Part shown: positions 1 to 7,261 of the stretch, piece after piece
How positions within the stretch are numbered: the first letter of the stretch is position 1
Layout: every line of letters begins with the position of its first letter
Source of the DNA: Amycolatopsis tolypomycina
Lineage (GTDB): Bacteria > Actinomycetota > Actinomycetes > Mycobacteriales > Pseudonocardiaceae
Length of the DNA: 64,000 nucleotides
Assembly: GCF_900105945.1 (NCBI RefSeq)
Contig: NZ_FNSO01000004.1
Span: forward strand, 4,030,001 to 4,094,000
Direction of reading: 5' to 3'
Program-made: the position numbers and the translations under genes
The notes under the pieces: generated by a model
The model's input: only the letters and a program-made list of their open reading frames with translations
The model's database searches: none
Told to the model about the DNA's origin: nothing

Positions 1-245
1 TGGTTGCCGGTGGCGTCTCCTGGGTGAAGATCCAGCGGATCACGCGGTATGCGCTGCTGTTCTTCACCCTCGGCGAAGAGGTCGCCGACCACGCGATGAA
101 CTCCGGTGCCCTCTCGGGGGAAGCCCCGGCCCCGAGTCCGAACGGACGCCGCACCCGCGCGTCACGGGCCGGGGCGACTACGACGCGGCAAGCGGCCTCC
201 ACCGCTGGTACGACGTCCCCCAAGAAGCGCTCAACGAAGCCGTAG
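1..245 (+). CDS. Tail assembly chaperone, short (gpG-like) form, 5' end missing
   Basis: This is the downstream end of a small protein read in the frame that begins at base 3, stopping at 243-245. It lies just upstream of the tape measure gene, the usual place of the siphophage tail assembly chaperone, which coats the tape measure protein during tail assembly. The visible part (VKIQRITRYALL, then LGEEVADHAM) shows no domain I can name. The call rests on position and on the overlapping frameshift product. After about base 122 the zero-frame sequence turns into a Ser/Pro/Arg/Thr-rich stretch with no obvious fold, as expected when the useful sequence continues in another frame. Confidence 0.7.
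   Translation, partial: VAGGVSWVKIQRITRYALLFFTLGEEVADHAMNSGALSGEAPAPSPNGRRTRASRAGATTTRQAASTAGTTSPKKRSTKP
116..122 (+). promoter_or_regulatory. Programmed -1 ribosomal frameshift site GGGGGAA
   Basis: The heptamer has the X XXY YYZ layout in the zero frame (tcG GGG GAA). Slipping back one base re-pairs GGG with GGG and GAA with GGA. It lies between the two overlapping chaperone frames and moves ribosomes from the frame ending at 245 into the frame ending at 457. Placement just upstream of a tape measure gene is the classic siphophage arrangement. Confidence 0.75.
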
Positions 246-457
246 GCCCGAGCTGGCCAGAGCTACTGGACCAATGGCTCTTGATCGAGGCCGATCTGCA
301 CCAGACCTACGGCCTCGACGTCGGCGACCGGGCGCTCATGCACACCCGTTCCTGGCGATGGCTCAGCACGCGGATCGCCGGCCTGTTCGGGGCCGAGACC
401 CGCGTACACCGCCACTTCTTCCCGCCGCCCCCACCGCCCGACCCGAACCGGAGGTAG
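119..457 (+). CDS. Tail assembly chaperone, -1 frameshift extension (gpGT-like)
   Basis: An open frame one base behind the short chaperone runs from the slippery site to a stop at 455-457, six bases before the tape measure start. Its product reads like real protein (DYDAASGLHRWYDV, then WPELLDQWLLIEADLHQTYG), with Trp and acidic residues spread through it. It has no start codon of its own in a sensible place. In lambda and most siphophages this arrangement makes a rare long GT protein whose T part binds the tape measure. I infer the same here; the N-terminal part of the fusion lies outside the window. Confidence 0.7.
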   Translation, partial: GSPGPESERTPHPRVTGRGDYDAASGLHRWYDVPQEALNEAVGPSWPELLDQWLLIEADLHQTYGLDVGDRALMHTRSWRWLSTRIAGLFGAETRVHRHFFPPPPPPDPNRR

Positions 458-463
458 CCACGC

Positions 464-2944
464 GTGGCGCTGAACATCGGCGAGCTCGTCGCCTACCTCA
501 AGATGAACAAGGCCGACTGGGACCGGGGCAAGGCTGCCGCGAAGCGGGACCTCGAGGACATCGGCGACGAGGCCGAGAAGTCAGGCAAGAAGGTCGACCG
601 GTCCACAAAGGACGCGGCGACCAAGGCCGAGAAGAACTTCAGCGGGATGAAGTTCGCCGGCCTCACCGTGGGGCTCCCGGCCGCGGCCGCCATCGGCTCG
701 GCCGCCGTCGCCGGGAGCCTCGTGCTGATGACGGCGGGGTTCGCGGCGTTCGGGGTGGCCGCCGTCGCCAAGTCGGACGCGGTGCAGGCCCGGCTCAGCG
801 TGCTGTCGTCGCAGTTCAAGAGCGACGCCGAGACGATGTCCGAGCCGCTGCAGGACGACGTCGTGGGCGCCATCGACGACGTAGGGTCCGCCTGGGTCCG
901 GCTCCGCCCTCTGGTCACCTCCGCAGTGCAGGCGTCCGCGCCGCAGATCCGCCAGCTGACGGGCGCGGCAACCGACCTCGGTGAGAACGCCATGCCGGGC
1001 GTGGTCACCGCCGTCCGTGCCGCTGGGCCCGTATTCCAGGGCCTGCGGTCGTTCGCGGCCCAGGCCGGCCAGGGCGTCAGCGAGTTCGCCTCGAACGCCT
1101 CACGGGGCGCCCAGGGCGCGGGCGACGGGCTGAGCACCCTCGGCGGCATCGTCCGCACGGTCGAGGCGCGCCTGGGCTCGCTGTTCGCCAACGTGGCCAC
1201 CGGCTCGGCGGGCCCGCTGCGGTCGCTGTTCGTGATCGTCGACGAGGTGACCGGCGGCCTGGTCGATCTCACGTCGCAGGGCTCCGGCGCCCTCGGTGTG
1301 CTGCAGGGGTTCTCGTCGGCGGGCTCCGGCCTGGCGACCGTGCTGCACGGCGTGCTCACCGCGGTGTCCGCACTCCCGCCCCAGGTGACGCAGTTCGTCG
1401 GCGGGATCGGCGCGGCCGGCATGATCCTGAGCAAGTTCGGGGTGGACGCCGGTGCGGGGTTCGAGGGGCTCGGCGGGAAGATCAAGGCAGCTGACGGCAT
1501 CGGCGCCAAGTTCAAGACGACCATGTCCGGTCTCGTGGCCGGCGCGCTTAGCCCTGCCGCGCTCGCGACGGCCGGCCTCGGCGTGGCCCTGCTCATCATG
1601 GGCCAGGACGCCGAGCGTGCCGCCAAGGCCGCGGCCACGCTCGACGCCTCCCAGCGGAGCTACACCGAGGCCCTGCGGGCGTCGAAGGGCGCGATCGACG
1701 ACAGCGTCCGCGCGTCCGTCGCGCAGGACCTGGCCCAGAAGAACATCAACGGCAACAGCAAGTCGCTGCTGGACTTCGCGCGTCAGTACGGCGTCGCGCT
1801 CCCGCAGGTCACCTCGGCCGTCATGGGCGAGCAGGGCGCGCTCGAAGCCGTCAACCGGCAGCTCGACGCCTACGCCAAGGCGAACCCGGATGCGGCCTCG
1901 ACCGTCAACTACCTCAAGGTCGCGATCCAGTCGAAAGGCGTGGCGTTCCGCGAGAGCACCGACGCGACCGCGGCCGAGGCGGCGGCAACCGACCAGTCGA
2001 CGGAGGCGCAGAACCGGTCCCGGGACGCGGTGAACGCGCTCACTCAGGCGATCTACGCGCAGCAGAACGCCCAGCTCGGCTACCGCGGCGCGGTGCTGAA
2101 CTCGAAGCAGGCGCTCGCCGACTACGCCAAGGTGTCCAAGGACGGCAAGGCCACCGAGGACGACAAGGCCCGCTCGCTGCTTGGCGTCGAGCAGGCGTTC
2201 GCGGCCCAGGAACAGGCCGCGTACCAGGCCGCGTACGCGAACTCGGCGGCCCGCGACGAGTCGGGCAAGGTGTCCGACGCGCTGAAGGCGCAGAACCGCG
2301 AGACGATCAACCTCGCGAACTCGTGGTCCGGGCCGCTGCCGGCCAGCCTGCAGCAGAGCATCGCGAAGATGTCCGTCGCGGACCTCACGGCCGTCGGGCT
2401 CAAGGTCAACGTGAACAACCTCGGCCAGGCCGTCGTCCAGCTGCCGGGCGGCAAGAACATCGTGCTCACCTCGAACGCCGCGGCCGAACAGGCCAAGGTC
2501 GCGGAGTTCCAGCGTACGATTGACCTGCTGCACGGCAAGACGGTCACGGTCACCACGTCCTTTGTGGACGTTACGAGCCCGACCAACCTCACCGGTCGGC
2601 GGCAGATGTTCGCGCAGGGCGCCATCGCGTTCAACGCGGTCGGTCGCACGCTGTCGCCGATGTCCGGCTCGACAGCCACCGTCGTGCCGCCGAACACCTG
2701 GCGGGTGATCGGCGACAACATGCGCGTGCCGGAGGCGTTCATCCCGCTGGATCCGTCGTCGGGCCGGTCGCAGGCGATCCTCGACCAGGCGAACGCCGCG
2801 ATGGGCCGGGGCGGCGGCGGTGTCGCTGTGTCCGACGAGCGGGGCCGCGCGCTGGTCCAGATCGACCACTTCCACCCGCCGGCCAACGCGTCCCCGATGG
2901 ACATCGCCGAGGACCTGGACTGGCTCTCTCGGAACGGCGGCTGA
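464..2944 (+). CDS. Phage tail tape measure protein
   Basis: GTG start, 826 residues, which is short for the family (often 1,000-1,800). The N-terminal 60 residues are charged and helical. Hydrophobic Ala/Gly-rich stretches follow at about residues 65-102 and 352-379, as usual in tape measure proteins that later enter the cell membrane. The middle is Ala/Gln-rich and probably coiled. The C-terminal segment around residue 746 (WRVIGDNMRVPEAFIPLD) is a common ending of actinophage tape measure proteins. Length sets tail length, so a tail of this origin would be short. It follows the chaperone by six bases, and a terminator comes right after the stop. Confidence 0.9.
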   Translation: MALNIGELVAYLKMNKADWDRGKAAAKRDLEDIGDEAEKSGKKVDRSTKDAATKAEKNFSGMKFAGLTVGLPAAAAIGSAAVAGSLVLMTAGFAAFGVAAVAKSDAVQARLSVLSSQFKSDAETMSEPLQDDVVGAIDDVGSAWVRLRPLVTSAVQASAPQIRQLTGAATDLGENAMPGVVTAVRAAGPVFQGLRSFAAQAGQGVSEFASNASRGAQGAGDGLSTLGGIVRTVEARLGSLFANVATGSAGPLRSLFVIVDEVTGGLVDLTSQGSGALGVLQGFSSAGSGLATVLHGVLTAVSALPPQVTQFVGGIGAAGMILSKFGVDAGAGFEGLGGKIKAADGIGAKFKTTMSGLVAGALSPAALATAGLGVALLIMGQDAERAAKAAATLDASQRSYTEALRASKGAIDDSVRASVAQDLAQKNINGNSKSLLDFARQYGVALPQVTSAVMGEQGALEAVNRQLDAYAKANPDAASTVNYLKVAIQSKGVAFRESTDATAAEAAATDQSTEAQNRSRDAVNALTQAIYAQQNAQLGYRGAVLNSKQALADYAKVSKDGKATEDDKARSLLGVEQAFAAQEQAAYQAAYANSAARDESGKVSDALKAQNRETINLANSWSGPLPASLQQSIAKMSVADLTAVGLKVNVNNLGQAVVQLPGGKNIVLTSNAAAEQAKVAEFQRTIDLLHGKTVTVTTSFVDVTSPTNLTGRRQMFAQGAIAFNAVGRTLSPMSGSTATVVPPNTWRVIGDNMRVPEAFIPLDPSSGRSQAILDQANAAMGRGGGGVAVSDERGRALVQIDHFHPPANASPMDIAEDLDWLSRNGG

Positions 2945-2954
2945 CGGGCGCCGA

Positions 2955-2993
2955 GCTGGCGACGGCTGAGCGGCTCGCTGAGCCGTCGCCAGC
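2955..2993 (+). terminator. Hairpin terminator after the tape measure gene
   Basis: Perfect 13-bp arms (GCTGGCGACGGCT and its complement) enclose a 13-base loop that can pair further by three bases. It starts 11 bases after the tape measure stop. There is no T-run, which is common in high-GC actinobacteria. Phage tail operons normally read on into minor tail genes, so a terminator here is unusual. Confidence 0.6.
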
Positions 2994-3162
2994 ACCCGCC
3001 GGGGTGTTCCCCCGGGGGAAGCCGTTCCGGCTGCGCGTGCGGCCAGCGGGCGGGGGCGCAGACACGAAGCCGCCCGCCGCGCACGGAGGGAGGACGGCGC
3101 GACGGGCGGCGTGGGTTGCCCGGCCGCCGCAGGCTCGGGGGACACTGCGGCGGCCGAGCGGA
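2994..3162. other. Convergent gap with a short palindrome
   Basis: No gene is supported here. A perfect 14-base palindrome TTCCCCCGGGGGAA lies at 3007-3020, between the plus-strand tail module and the minus-strand small-gene cluster. It could add to termination from the minus-strand side. Nothing else is recognisable. Confidence 0.4.
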
Positions 3163-3339
3163 TCAGGGGTCCCGAGGTGCTGGCGGCTGCTCGGGTTCTT
3201 CGCCGGGACTGCTCGACTCGGTGCTGGTGCTGGTGCTGCTGGGGCAGGGGCGCTGGTTCCGGACCTGGGCCGTCATCTCCTGGGCCATCGCGCGGGCGGC
3301 CGTCTCGATGCCCTCGAAGCCCTTCCCGCTGAACGCCAT
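3163..3339 (-). CDS. Small hypothetical protein (58 aa), last gene of a coupled cluster
   Basis: Begins MAFSGKGFEGIETAARAMAQ, a short amphipathic helix, then turns into a Ser/Thr/Glu/Pro-rich tail. The ATG shares one base with the TGA of the gene before it (TGATG), which supports both the start and translational coupling. A longer reading of this frame upstream is Arg/Pro-rich and not credible. No family recognised. It is the last of four small minus-strand genes beside the phage tail module. Confidence 0.5.
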   Translation of the reverse strand: MAFSGKGFEGIETAARAMAQEMTAQVRNQRPCPSSTSTSTESSSPGEEPEQPPAPRDP

Positions 3340-3581
3340 CAGCCGGCCACCCAGCACGCGCGGCAGCACAGCCTGTGGTGCCCGCTCCCGGGCGCCGGAC
3401 GGTCCGAGATCTCGACCCGGGCGTGCCGCTCCGGGTACAGCGGATCGGCGCTGTGGGCGGGCACCAGCCAGTCGACGCCCGGGTCCGCGAGATCGGCCTT
3501 CAGGTAGCGGTGGATCTGCCTGTCCTCGCGGTGGTACCGGGCCGCCCACTCGCTCGCGGCCGGCGCCGTCACGGCGGTCAC
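3339..3581 (-). CDS. Small hypothetical protein (80 aa)
   Basis: Contains a plausible folded core, WAARYHREDRQIHRYLKADL then DWLVPAHSADPLYPERH, and ends in a Cys-containing tail (HRLCCRACW). I chose the GTG at 3581 because it overlaps the previous stop as GTGA and has GAGGG six bases upstream; a GTG at 3602 is possible but lacks a ribosome site. The stop overlaps the next ATG. No family recognised. The tight spacing suggests one polycistronic message with its neighbours. Confidence 0.55.
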   Translation of the reverse strand: MTAVTAPAASEWAARYHREDRQIHRYLKADLADPGVDWLVPAHSADPLYPERHARVEISDRPAPGSGHHRLCCRACWVAG

Positions 3582-3814
3582 CGTCCGCCCTCTCGCTGCC
3601 ACCAGGTGAGCAGCACCCGGCGGATCACCTCGGGCAGCTCGGCGCCGATCTCCTCCAGGGGCATCAGGGCGGTCTTGCCGTCGACCCGGATTGCCGGCTG
3701 AGTGCCGTTCTTCGCCGTGTCGACGAGGCCGAACTGCAGGTCCGTCGGCCGTCCCTCAGCGTCGGTCGTCCGGAACGACCGGAACAGCTGCCAGCCCTGC
3801 TCTCCCGGGCTCAT
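3578..3814 (-). CDS. Small hypothetical protein (78 aa)
   Basis: A compact protein with alternating hydrophobic and charged residues (GWQLFRSFRTTDAEGRPTDL, IRVDGKTALMPLEEIGAELP) and no membrane segment or signal peptide. The ATG overlaps the stop of the gene before it as ATGA. Its own stop overlaps the GTG of the gene after it. No family recognised. Codon use and base composition match the rest of the element, so it looks like an intact resident gene and not chance reading. Confidence 0.6.
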   Translation of the reverse strand: MSPGEQGWQLFRSFRTTDAEGRPTDLQFGLVDTAKNGTQPAIRVDGKTALMPLEEIGAELPEVIRRVLLTWWQREGGR

Positions 3815-4080
3815 CGCTGGTTCCGCCGCTTCTTGATCTCGACGCGCGCCCGCAGCTCCTCGACGTCGAGGAGCGTCATCATCGCGTTGAGACTGATCTG
3901 GCCGTGCACGCTGCCGTCGTCCGGCGGTTCAAGCACGGCGGTCGGGCCGTCGCCGATCGCCATCGCACCGACCAGCCGGCCTCTGTGGTCGGTCGTGACG
4001 CCGGTGATGACCGGCAGTTCCGTACCGGTGCTGTCCACCGTCATGACCAGGCGCTCACGCTGCCATCCCCGAGACTTCAT
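3811..4080 (-). CDS. Small hypothetical protein (89 aa), first gene of the coupled cluster
   Basis: Predicted beta-rich protein (LVMTVDSTGTELPVITGVTT, GRLVGAMAIGDGPTAVL) with a C-terminal helix that ends in basic residues (EIKKRRNQR). It starts 62 bases downstream of the XRE regulator stop, on the same strand, and could share its message. Stop and next start overlap as ATGA. No family recognised. Position beside the regulator and opposite a phage tail module suggests an accessory or control gene of the element. Confidence 0.6.
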   Translation of the reverse strand: MKSRGWQRERLVMTVDSTGTELPVITGVTTDHRGRLVGAMAIGDGPTAVLEPPDDGSVHGQISLNAMMTLLDVEELRARVEIKKRRNQR

Positions 4081-4142
4081 GATCGCCAGCGTGCGCGCTG
4101 GAAGCCGTCGGAGTTTGCCACCCAGGCAAACACTCGGATGGG

Positions 4143-5321
4143 CTACACGGGCAGGCCGGCCCGGTAGGCCATGCCGCGAAGCTCGCGGCCGATCTGGTCA
4201 CGCTTTGCCTTCGCGACCAGCTCCGAGAGGATCGAGCGCATAAACGGGTGCCGGTGGATCCGCGCGGGCGAGATCAACTCGGCCTGGCGCAGCATCAGCA
4301 CGGCGTCGTTCCGACGCTTCGGCAGCCGGGCGAGGGCCCGCCCGTACTCGCGGTAGTAGGCGGACTTCCTGGTCGGCGAGGGCAGCGCTTCCGGGTTCAC
4401 GGTCTCAGCGATCTTCGCGGCCTCGCTGTGCTCGCCGGCCTCCAGCGCGACCGACATGCGCCACACGCCGACGTTCGACGGGCCGAACCCGAACCACAGC
4501 GCGTTGCTCTCGCCGGTGTGGTCCGCGAGATCGGCGGCATGATCGAGCGCAGCGAGCCGCTCGGCGTTGTTGCGCTGCGCGGCCGAGACGAGGGACGACG
4601 TCAGCGTGAGCATGCCCGCCAGCTGCGCCTGTTCCGGCGTCCCGGTGCCTGGCAAGGACGTCCGCAGCGTCTCCTCGGCCATGTCGAACCCGCCGGCCGC
4701 CAGCAGCCCGAAGGCCGTGCCGAACCCGCTCACGGCCGTGAACAGCGGCTCGTCGAGCCGCTGCGCCGCGTCCTGGGCGAGCATGGCCGCCTGCCACGCC
4801 AGGTCCAGGCTCGCGCCGATGTCGCCGAGCCACGCTTGTGTGCCCTGCACGTGGGTGAGCACGAGCAGGCGCAGCACGGCGCGTTCGTCGCGGTGCGCCT
4901 GCAGGGTGCTGTGCAGGTCCCGGATCAGGCCCGGCAGCTTCTCGCCGACGAGGCCGTAGTCGCAGTCCCGCTGCGCGGTGAGGATCGCCGTAACCCGCGG
5001 TTCCAGGACCTCGGCGGGGAGGACCCGGCCGCGCGGTTGACCCATGCTCACGGCGAGCAGGGCGAGGCGCACCTCGTTCAGCGATCGGTCCTCTTCCAGC
5101 TCCCCGGGCGTGGTGAGCGCGCTCCCGGTGATCTCGCTCGGCGCGACCTCCAGCGCGTCGGCGAGGCTCACGATCAACGACCGACGATCGAGGGCGCGGT
5201 CGCCGGACTCCAGGCGGGACAGGTAGGACGCTGAGATGCCCGCGCGGCCGGCCACGACGGCGAGCGACTTGCCGCGGGCGTGGCGGATCTGGCGCAGGTT
5301 GTCGCCGATCGCCGAGGGCAT
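4143..5321 (-). CDS. XRE-family regulator with TPR-like C-terminal region
   Basis: 392 residues. An XRE helix-turn-helix fills about residues 5-60 (IGDNLRQIRHARGKSLAVVA, then GISASYLSRLESGDRAL). The rest is an Ala/Leu-rich helical array of about 300 residues resembling the TPR-like sensor half of actinobacterial XRE regulators found on phages, integrative elements and near secondary-metabolism genes. Such proteins bind DNA as dimers, with the helical half binding a peptide or small ligand; that is family knowledge, not shown here. The ribosome site AGAGGAG lies inside the arm of a long inverted repeat just upstream, so output may be structure-controlled or self-regulated. Confidence 0.85.
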   Translation of the reverse strand: MPSAIGDNLRQIRHARGKSLAVVAGRAGISASYLSRLESGDRALDRRSLIVSLADALEVAPSEITGSALTTPGELEEDRSLNEVRLALLAVSMGQPRGRVLPAEVLEPRVTAILTAQRDCDYGLVGEKLPGLIRDLHSTLQAHRDERAVLRLLVLTHVQGTQAWLGDIGASLDLAWQAAMLAQDAAQRLDEPLFTAVSGFGTAFGLLAAGGFDMAEETLRTSLPGTGTPEQAQLAGMLTLTSSLVSAAQRNNAERLAALDHAADLADHTGESNALWFGFGPSNVGVWRMSVALEAGEHSEAAKIAETVNPEALPSPTRKSAYYREYGRALARLPKRRNDAVLMLRQAELISPARIHRHPFMRSILSELVAKAKRDQIGRELRGMAYRAGLPV

Positions 5322-5326
5322 GGCGG

Positions 5327-5398
5327 GTACTCCTCTTCGCGGGGCCTCTCCGCGTGGCCCCGGGAGCTACCCGGGGCCGGTCCTCCGCGAAGAGGTAC
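5327..5398 (-). promoter_or_regulatory. Nested inverted repeats covering the leader of the XRE gene
   Basis: An outer repeat pairs CCTCTTCGCGG-type arms near 5332-5342 with CCGCGAAGAGG at 5385-5395, both flanked by GTAC. An inner perfect repeat has GGCCCCGGG at 5356-5364 and its complement at 5370-5378. On the minus-strand message the outer arm carries the Shine-Dalgarno AGAGGAG of the regulator. It may be an operator, a translation-blocking hairpin, or a terminator for the small gene upstream. Confidence 0.5.
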
Positions 5399-5405
5399 GA
5401 CCAGG

Positions 5406-5624
5406 CTACCGGTCGTCGGCGGCGGCCTCGCGGAGACGGACGATCTCGACGAGCGTTCCCACCACGCCGGCCAGACCAGCGAGCGCGACGACGCCAAACA
5501 CGGCGCGCGCCGCGGGCTCGCCGAGGACGTCCGGCACGAGCGCGCCGACGGCGCCGAGCACGGTCACGCCGGCGAGCAGCAGCAGCGCGACGCCGGTGAT
5601 CCAGGCGAGCCGATTGGACCTCAT
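5406..5624 (-). CDS. Small two-helix membrane protein (72 aa)
   Basis: Starts MRSNRLAWITGVALLLLAGV and shows two hydrophobic helices of about 20 residues, separated by a short loop containing PDVLGEPAAR, with a charged C-terminal end (EIVRLREAAADDR). A GTG 24 bases further upstream is an alternative start. It follows the next gene upstream closely on the same strand. No family recognised; function unknown. Confidence 0.55.
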   Translation of the reverse strand: MRSNRLAWITGVALLLLAGVTVLGAVGALVPDVLGEPAARAVFGVVALAGLAGVVGTLVEIVRLREAAADDR

Positions 5625-5656
5625 GTCCGCCCACGTCGCGTGGATCACGTGGGCCG

Positions 5657-6091
5657 TTACACCGCGGCCGCGGACCGGTGCGGCACCACCGGTCCGCCCG
5701 CAGGCCCCGGACGCTGGGCTGTGGCCCACCGCGCCCGGGAGCACTGCTCGTCTTCCTGGATCAGGCGCCGGTACGCCTCGATGGCCTCGTCGTACCTCGC
5801 TGGCTCTGGCAGGTCGACCTCTCCGAACGTCTTGTACAGCGCCGCCTCGTACTCGGCTGCGTCGCGCACGGCGTGGAGACCGCGCAGCTGGGCCTCCAGG
5901 AAGACACACAGCGCGCGGGCGACGAGCTGCTCGAGCAGAGGTGCTTCCGTGGCGGGCTCCAGCTCGGCGAGGACCGCGTCGTCGGCGCGGGCTCGGACGT
6001 CGTGGGCGACCAAGTCGTCCAGCTCGCGGGCGAGTCGGTTGTCGTCGGCCAGCTGCGCGACGAACGCGGCGACGTCGATGGGCTCGTTCAT
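5657..6091 (-). CDS. Hypothetical protein (144 aa)
   Basis: Acidic, helical, soluble protein (FVAQLADDNRLARELDDLVA, then LLEQLVARALCVFLEAQLRG) with a Pro/Gly-rich end. Its ATG overlaps the stop of the DUF6907 gene as ATGA, so the two are translated together. No motif or family recognised. It belongs to the minus-strand gene string of the mobile element. Confidence 0.6.
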   Translation of the reverse strand: MNEPIDVAAFVAQLADDNRLARELDDLVAHDVRARADDAVLAELEPATEAPLLEQLVARALCVFLEAQLRGLHAVRDAAEYEAALYKTFGEVDLPEPARYDEAIEAYRRLIQEDEQCSRARWATAQRPGPAGGPVVPHRSAAAV

Positions 6092-6477
6092 CGCTGCGCC
6101 CCCTCGGCCTTCCGGGCCTGCTTGGCCAGCTTGAGCAGCATCCGGCCGACCTGCTCGGCCTCGGCCACCGTGAACACAACGCCCCGGCCGTGCGCCGTCG
6201 ACTCCGGTGTGATGCTGATCTGCGGGCCGACCTCGCGGTAGCCCTGGTCCATCCCGACGGTCAAGCGGACCGGCACGAGCTGACGGCCGCCGTAGACCGG
6301 GGTCAGGTCCTCCAGCGACGGTTCGGCGAGCACCGGCTCAAACTCCATCCCGGCCTTGGAGAAATGCCGCCGGTCGTCGGGGTGCTGGGCCTCGCGGTGC
6401 CCGCCGACGCACCAGGACGGGCACGGAATCACGTCGGCGGTACGCAACCAAGTGGGGGTCTCAGTAGTCTTCTTCAC
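6088..6477 (-). CDS. DUF6907 domain protein
   Basis: 129 residues from the GTG at 6477, chosen because GAGGTC lies upstream at the right distance and the longer reading is not protein-like. The N-terminal CPSWCVGGHREAQHPDD (two Cys and His/Asp) is typical of DUF6907 proteins, common in actinobacterial phages and integrative elements; a metal-binding role has not been shown to my knowledge. The C-terminal half (GRGVVFTVAEAEQVGRMLLK) forms the rest of the domain. It is the gene nearest the right junction of the element. Confidence 0.75.
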   Translation of the reverse strand: MKKTTETPTWLRTADVIPCPSWCVGGHREAQHPDDRRHFSKAGMEFEPVLAEPSLEDLTPVYGGRQLVPVRLTVGMDQGYREVGPQISITPESTAHGRGVVFTVAEAEQVGRMLLKLAKQARKAEGAQR

Positions 6478-6574
6478 GGGTCGGACCTCAGTTCCGATCA
6501 AGGCCCTCGGCTGGTGTTCGCAGCACCGCCGGGGGCCGACTGCCTTGATTACTTGTTGGCAGCCTCTATCGGAG

Positions 6575-6754
6575 GACAAGGCGGTCAAGAACCGGCTGCA
6601 CCTGGACCTCGCCCCGGTGGAGCAGGACCAGCGGGCGGAGGTCGAGCGCCTGGTGATGCTCGGCGCGAAGGTCCTCGACGACCCGGCCGACGATCCGTGG
6701 ATCGTGCTGGCGGACCCGGAGGGGAACGAGTTCTGCGTGCTGCCGCCCCGTTGA
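6575..6754 (+). pseudogene. 3' fragment of a VOC/glyoxalase-like protein gene
   Basis: About 59 residues ending at a TGA match the C-terminal end of VOC-superfamily proteins of actinobacteria: VKNRLHLDLAP, then LGAKVLDD and WIVLADPEGNEFCVLPP. The first half of the gene is absent. Sequence upstream in the same frame (Cys/Ser/Pro-rich) does not resemble the family. No start codon or ribosome site sits at the junction. The simplest reading is that insertion of the mobile element, or a deletion with it, cut the gene at about 6,570. Confidence 0.75.
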
Positions 6755-6755
6755 G

Positions 6756-7178
6756 TCAGGCTTGCCCGACCGGGTCCCCGGCGTAGGCGGCGAGCCGCTC
6801 GTCGAACCCGTCCGCGGTGCCGGGTCTCCGGAAGTCCGGTGCGTCCGGCTGCCCTGGGTACTGTTCGCCGTACAGGCCGGTCACGAACGCGACGACGGCT
6901 TCCGGCGGTGGCAGGACGTCCTCGCCGAGGTAGGCGAGCACGATGACTTCGTCGCCGGTCGCCGACTCCACGGCCGCGGACCAGCCGTCACGTTCGTCCC
7001 ACAGCAGGGCCGTTTCGTGGTCGGGGAAGCGCGCGAGCCGCCGTTCGAGCGCGAGGTACGCGCCCGCCGGGACGTCGACCTCGCAGAACCAGGCCGGCGC
7101 GTCCAGCTTGGCCGCGACGACCAGCAGGTACTGCCGCAGCCCGCGCGCCGCCGCGCCGAGCCCGTCCCGTTCACTCAT
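6756..7178 (-). CDS. DUF6292 family protein
   Basis: 140 residues. LRQYLLVVAAKLDAPAWFCE, then VPAGAYLALERRLARFPDHE and ALLWDERDGWSAAVE, and VLAYLGEDVLPPPEAVVAFV are the blocks that define DUF6292, a soluble actinobacterial family of unknown function with several copies per genome. A second copy with the same blocks lies at 52,299-52,718 in this window. I took the ATG at 7178; the longer reading upstream is not protein-like. It is probably transcribed alone. Confidence 0.75.
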   Translation of the reverse strand: MSERDGLGAAARGLRQYLLVVAAKLDAPAWFCEVDVPAGAYLALERRLARFPDHETALLWDERDGWSAAVESATGDEVIVLAYLGEDVLPPPEAVVAFVTGLYGEQYPGQPDAPDFRRPGTADGFDERLAAYAGDPVGQA

Positions 7179-7208
7179 CCCGCTCCCGCCCCTCCGGTCG
7201 GTGGCCCC

Positions 7209-7246
7209 ATCGGGTGATACCCCATCACCCATCGGGTCAACCCGAC
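7209..7246. promoter_or_regulatory. Short repeats upstream of the DUF6292 gene
   Basis: CCATCGGGT occurs twice (7209-7217 and 7230-7238). GGGTGAT at 7213-7219 pairs with ATCACCC at 7225-7231, and TCGGGT at 7233-7238 with ACCCGA at 7241-7246. The block lies between the stop of the phosphoribosyltransferase gene and the start of the DUF6292 gene. It could be an operator or a small terminator; I cannot tell which. Confidence 0.35.
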
Positions 7247-7261
7247 ACACCCCGGGTGGAG

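Noticed and set aside
1..6570. Contractile injection system or tailocin
   Set aside because: No sheath, tube, baseplate or AAA+ gene is visible; a frameshifting chaperone and a tape measure alone point to a siphophage tail.
6500..6600. tRNA-type attachment site at the element edge
   Set aside because: No tRNA cloverleaf or obvious direct repeat could be seen, and the other end of the element is outside the window.
7209..7246. Replication origin-like iterons
   Set aside because: Only two copies of a nine-base word; no DnaA boxes or replication genes nearby.
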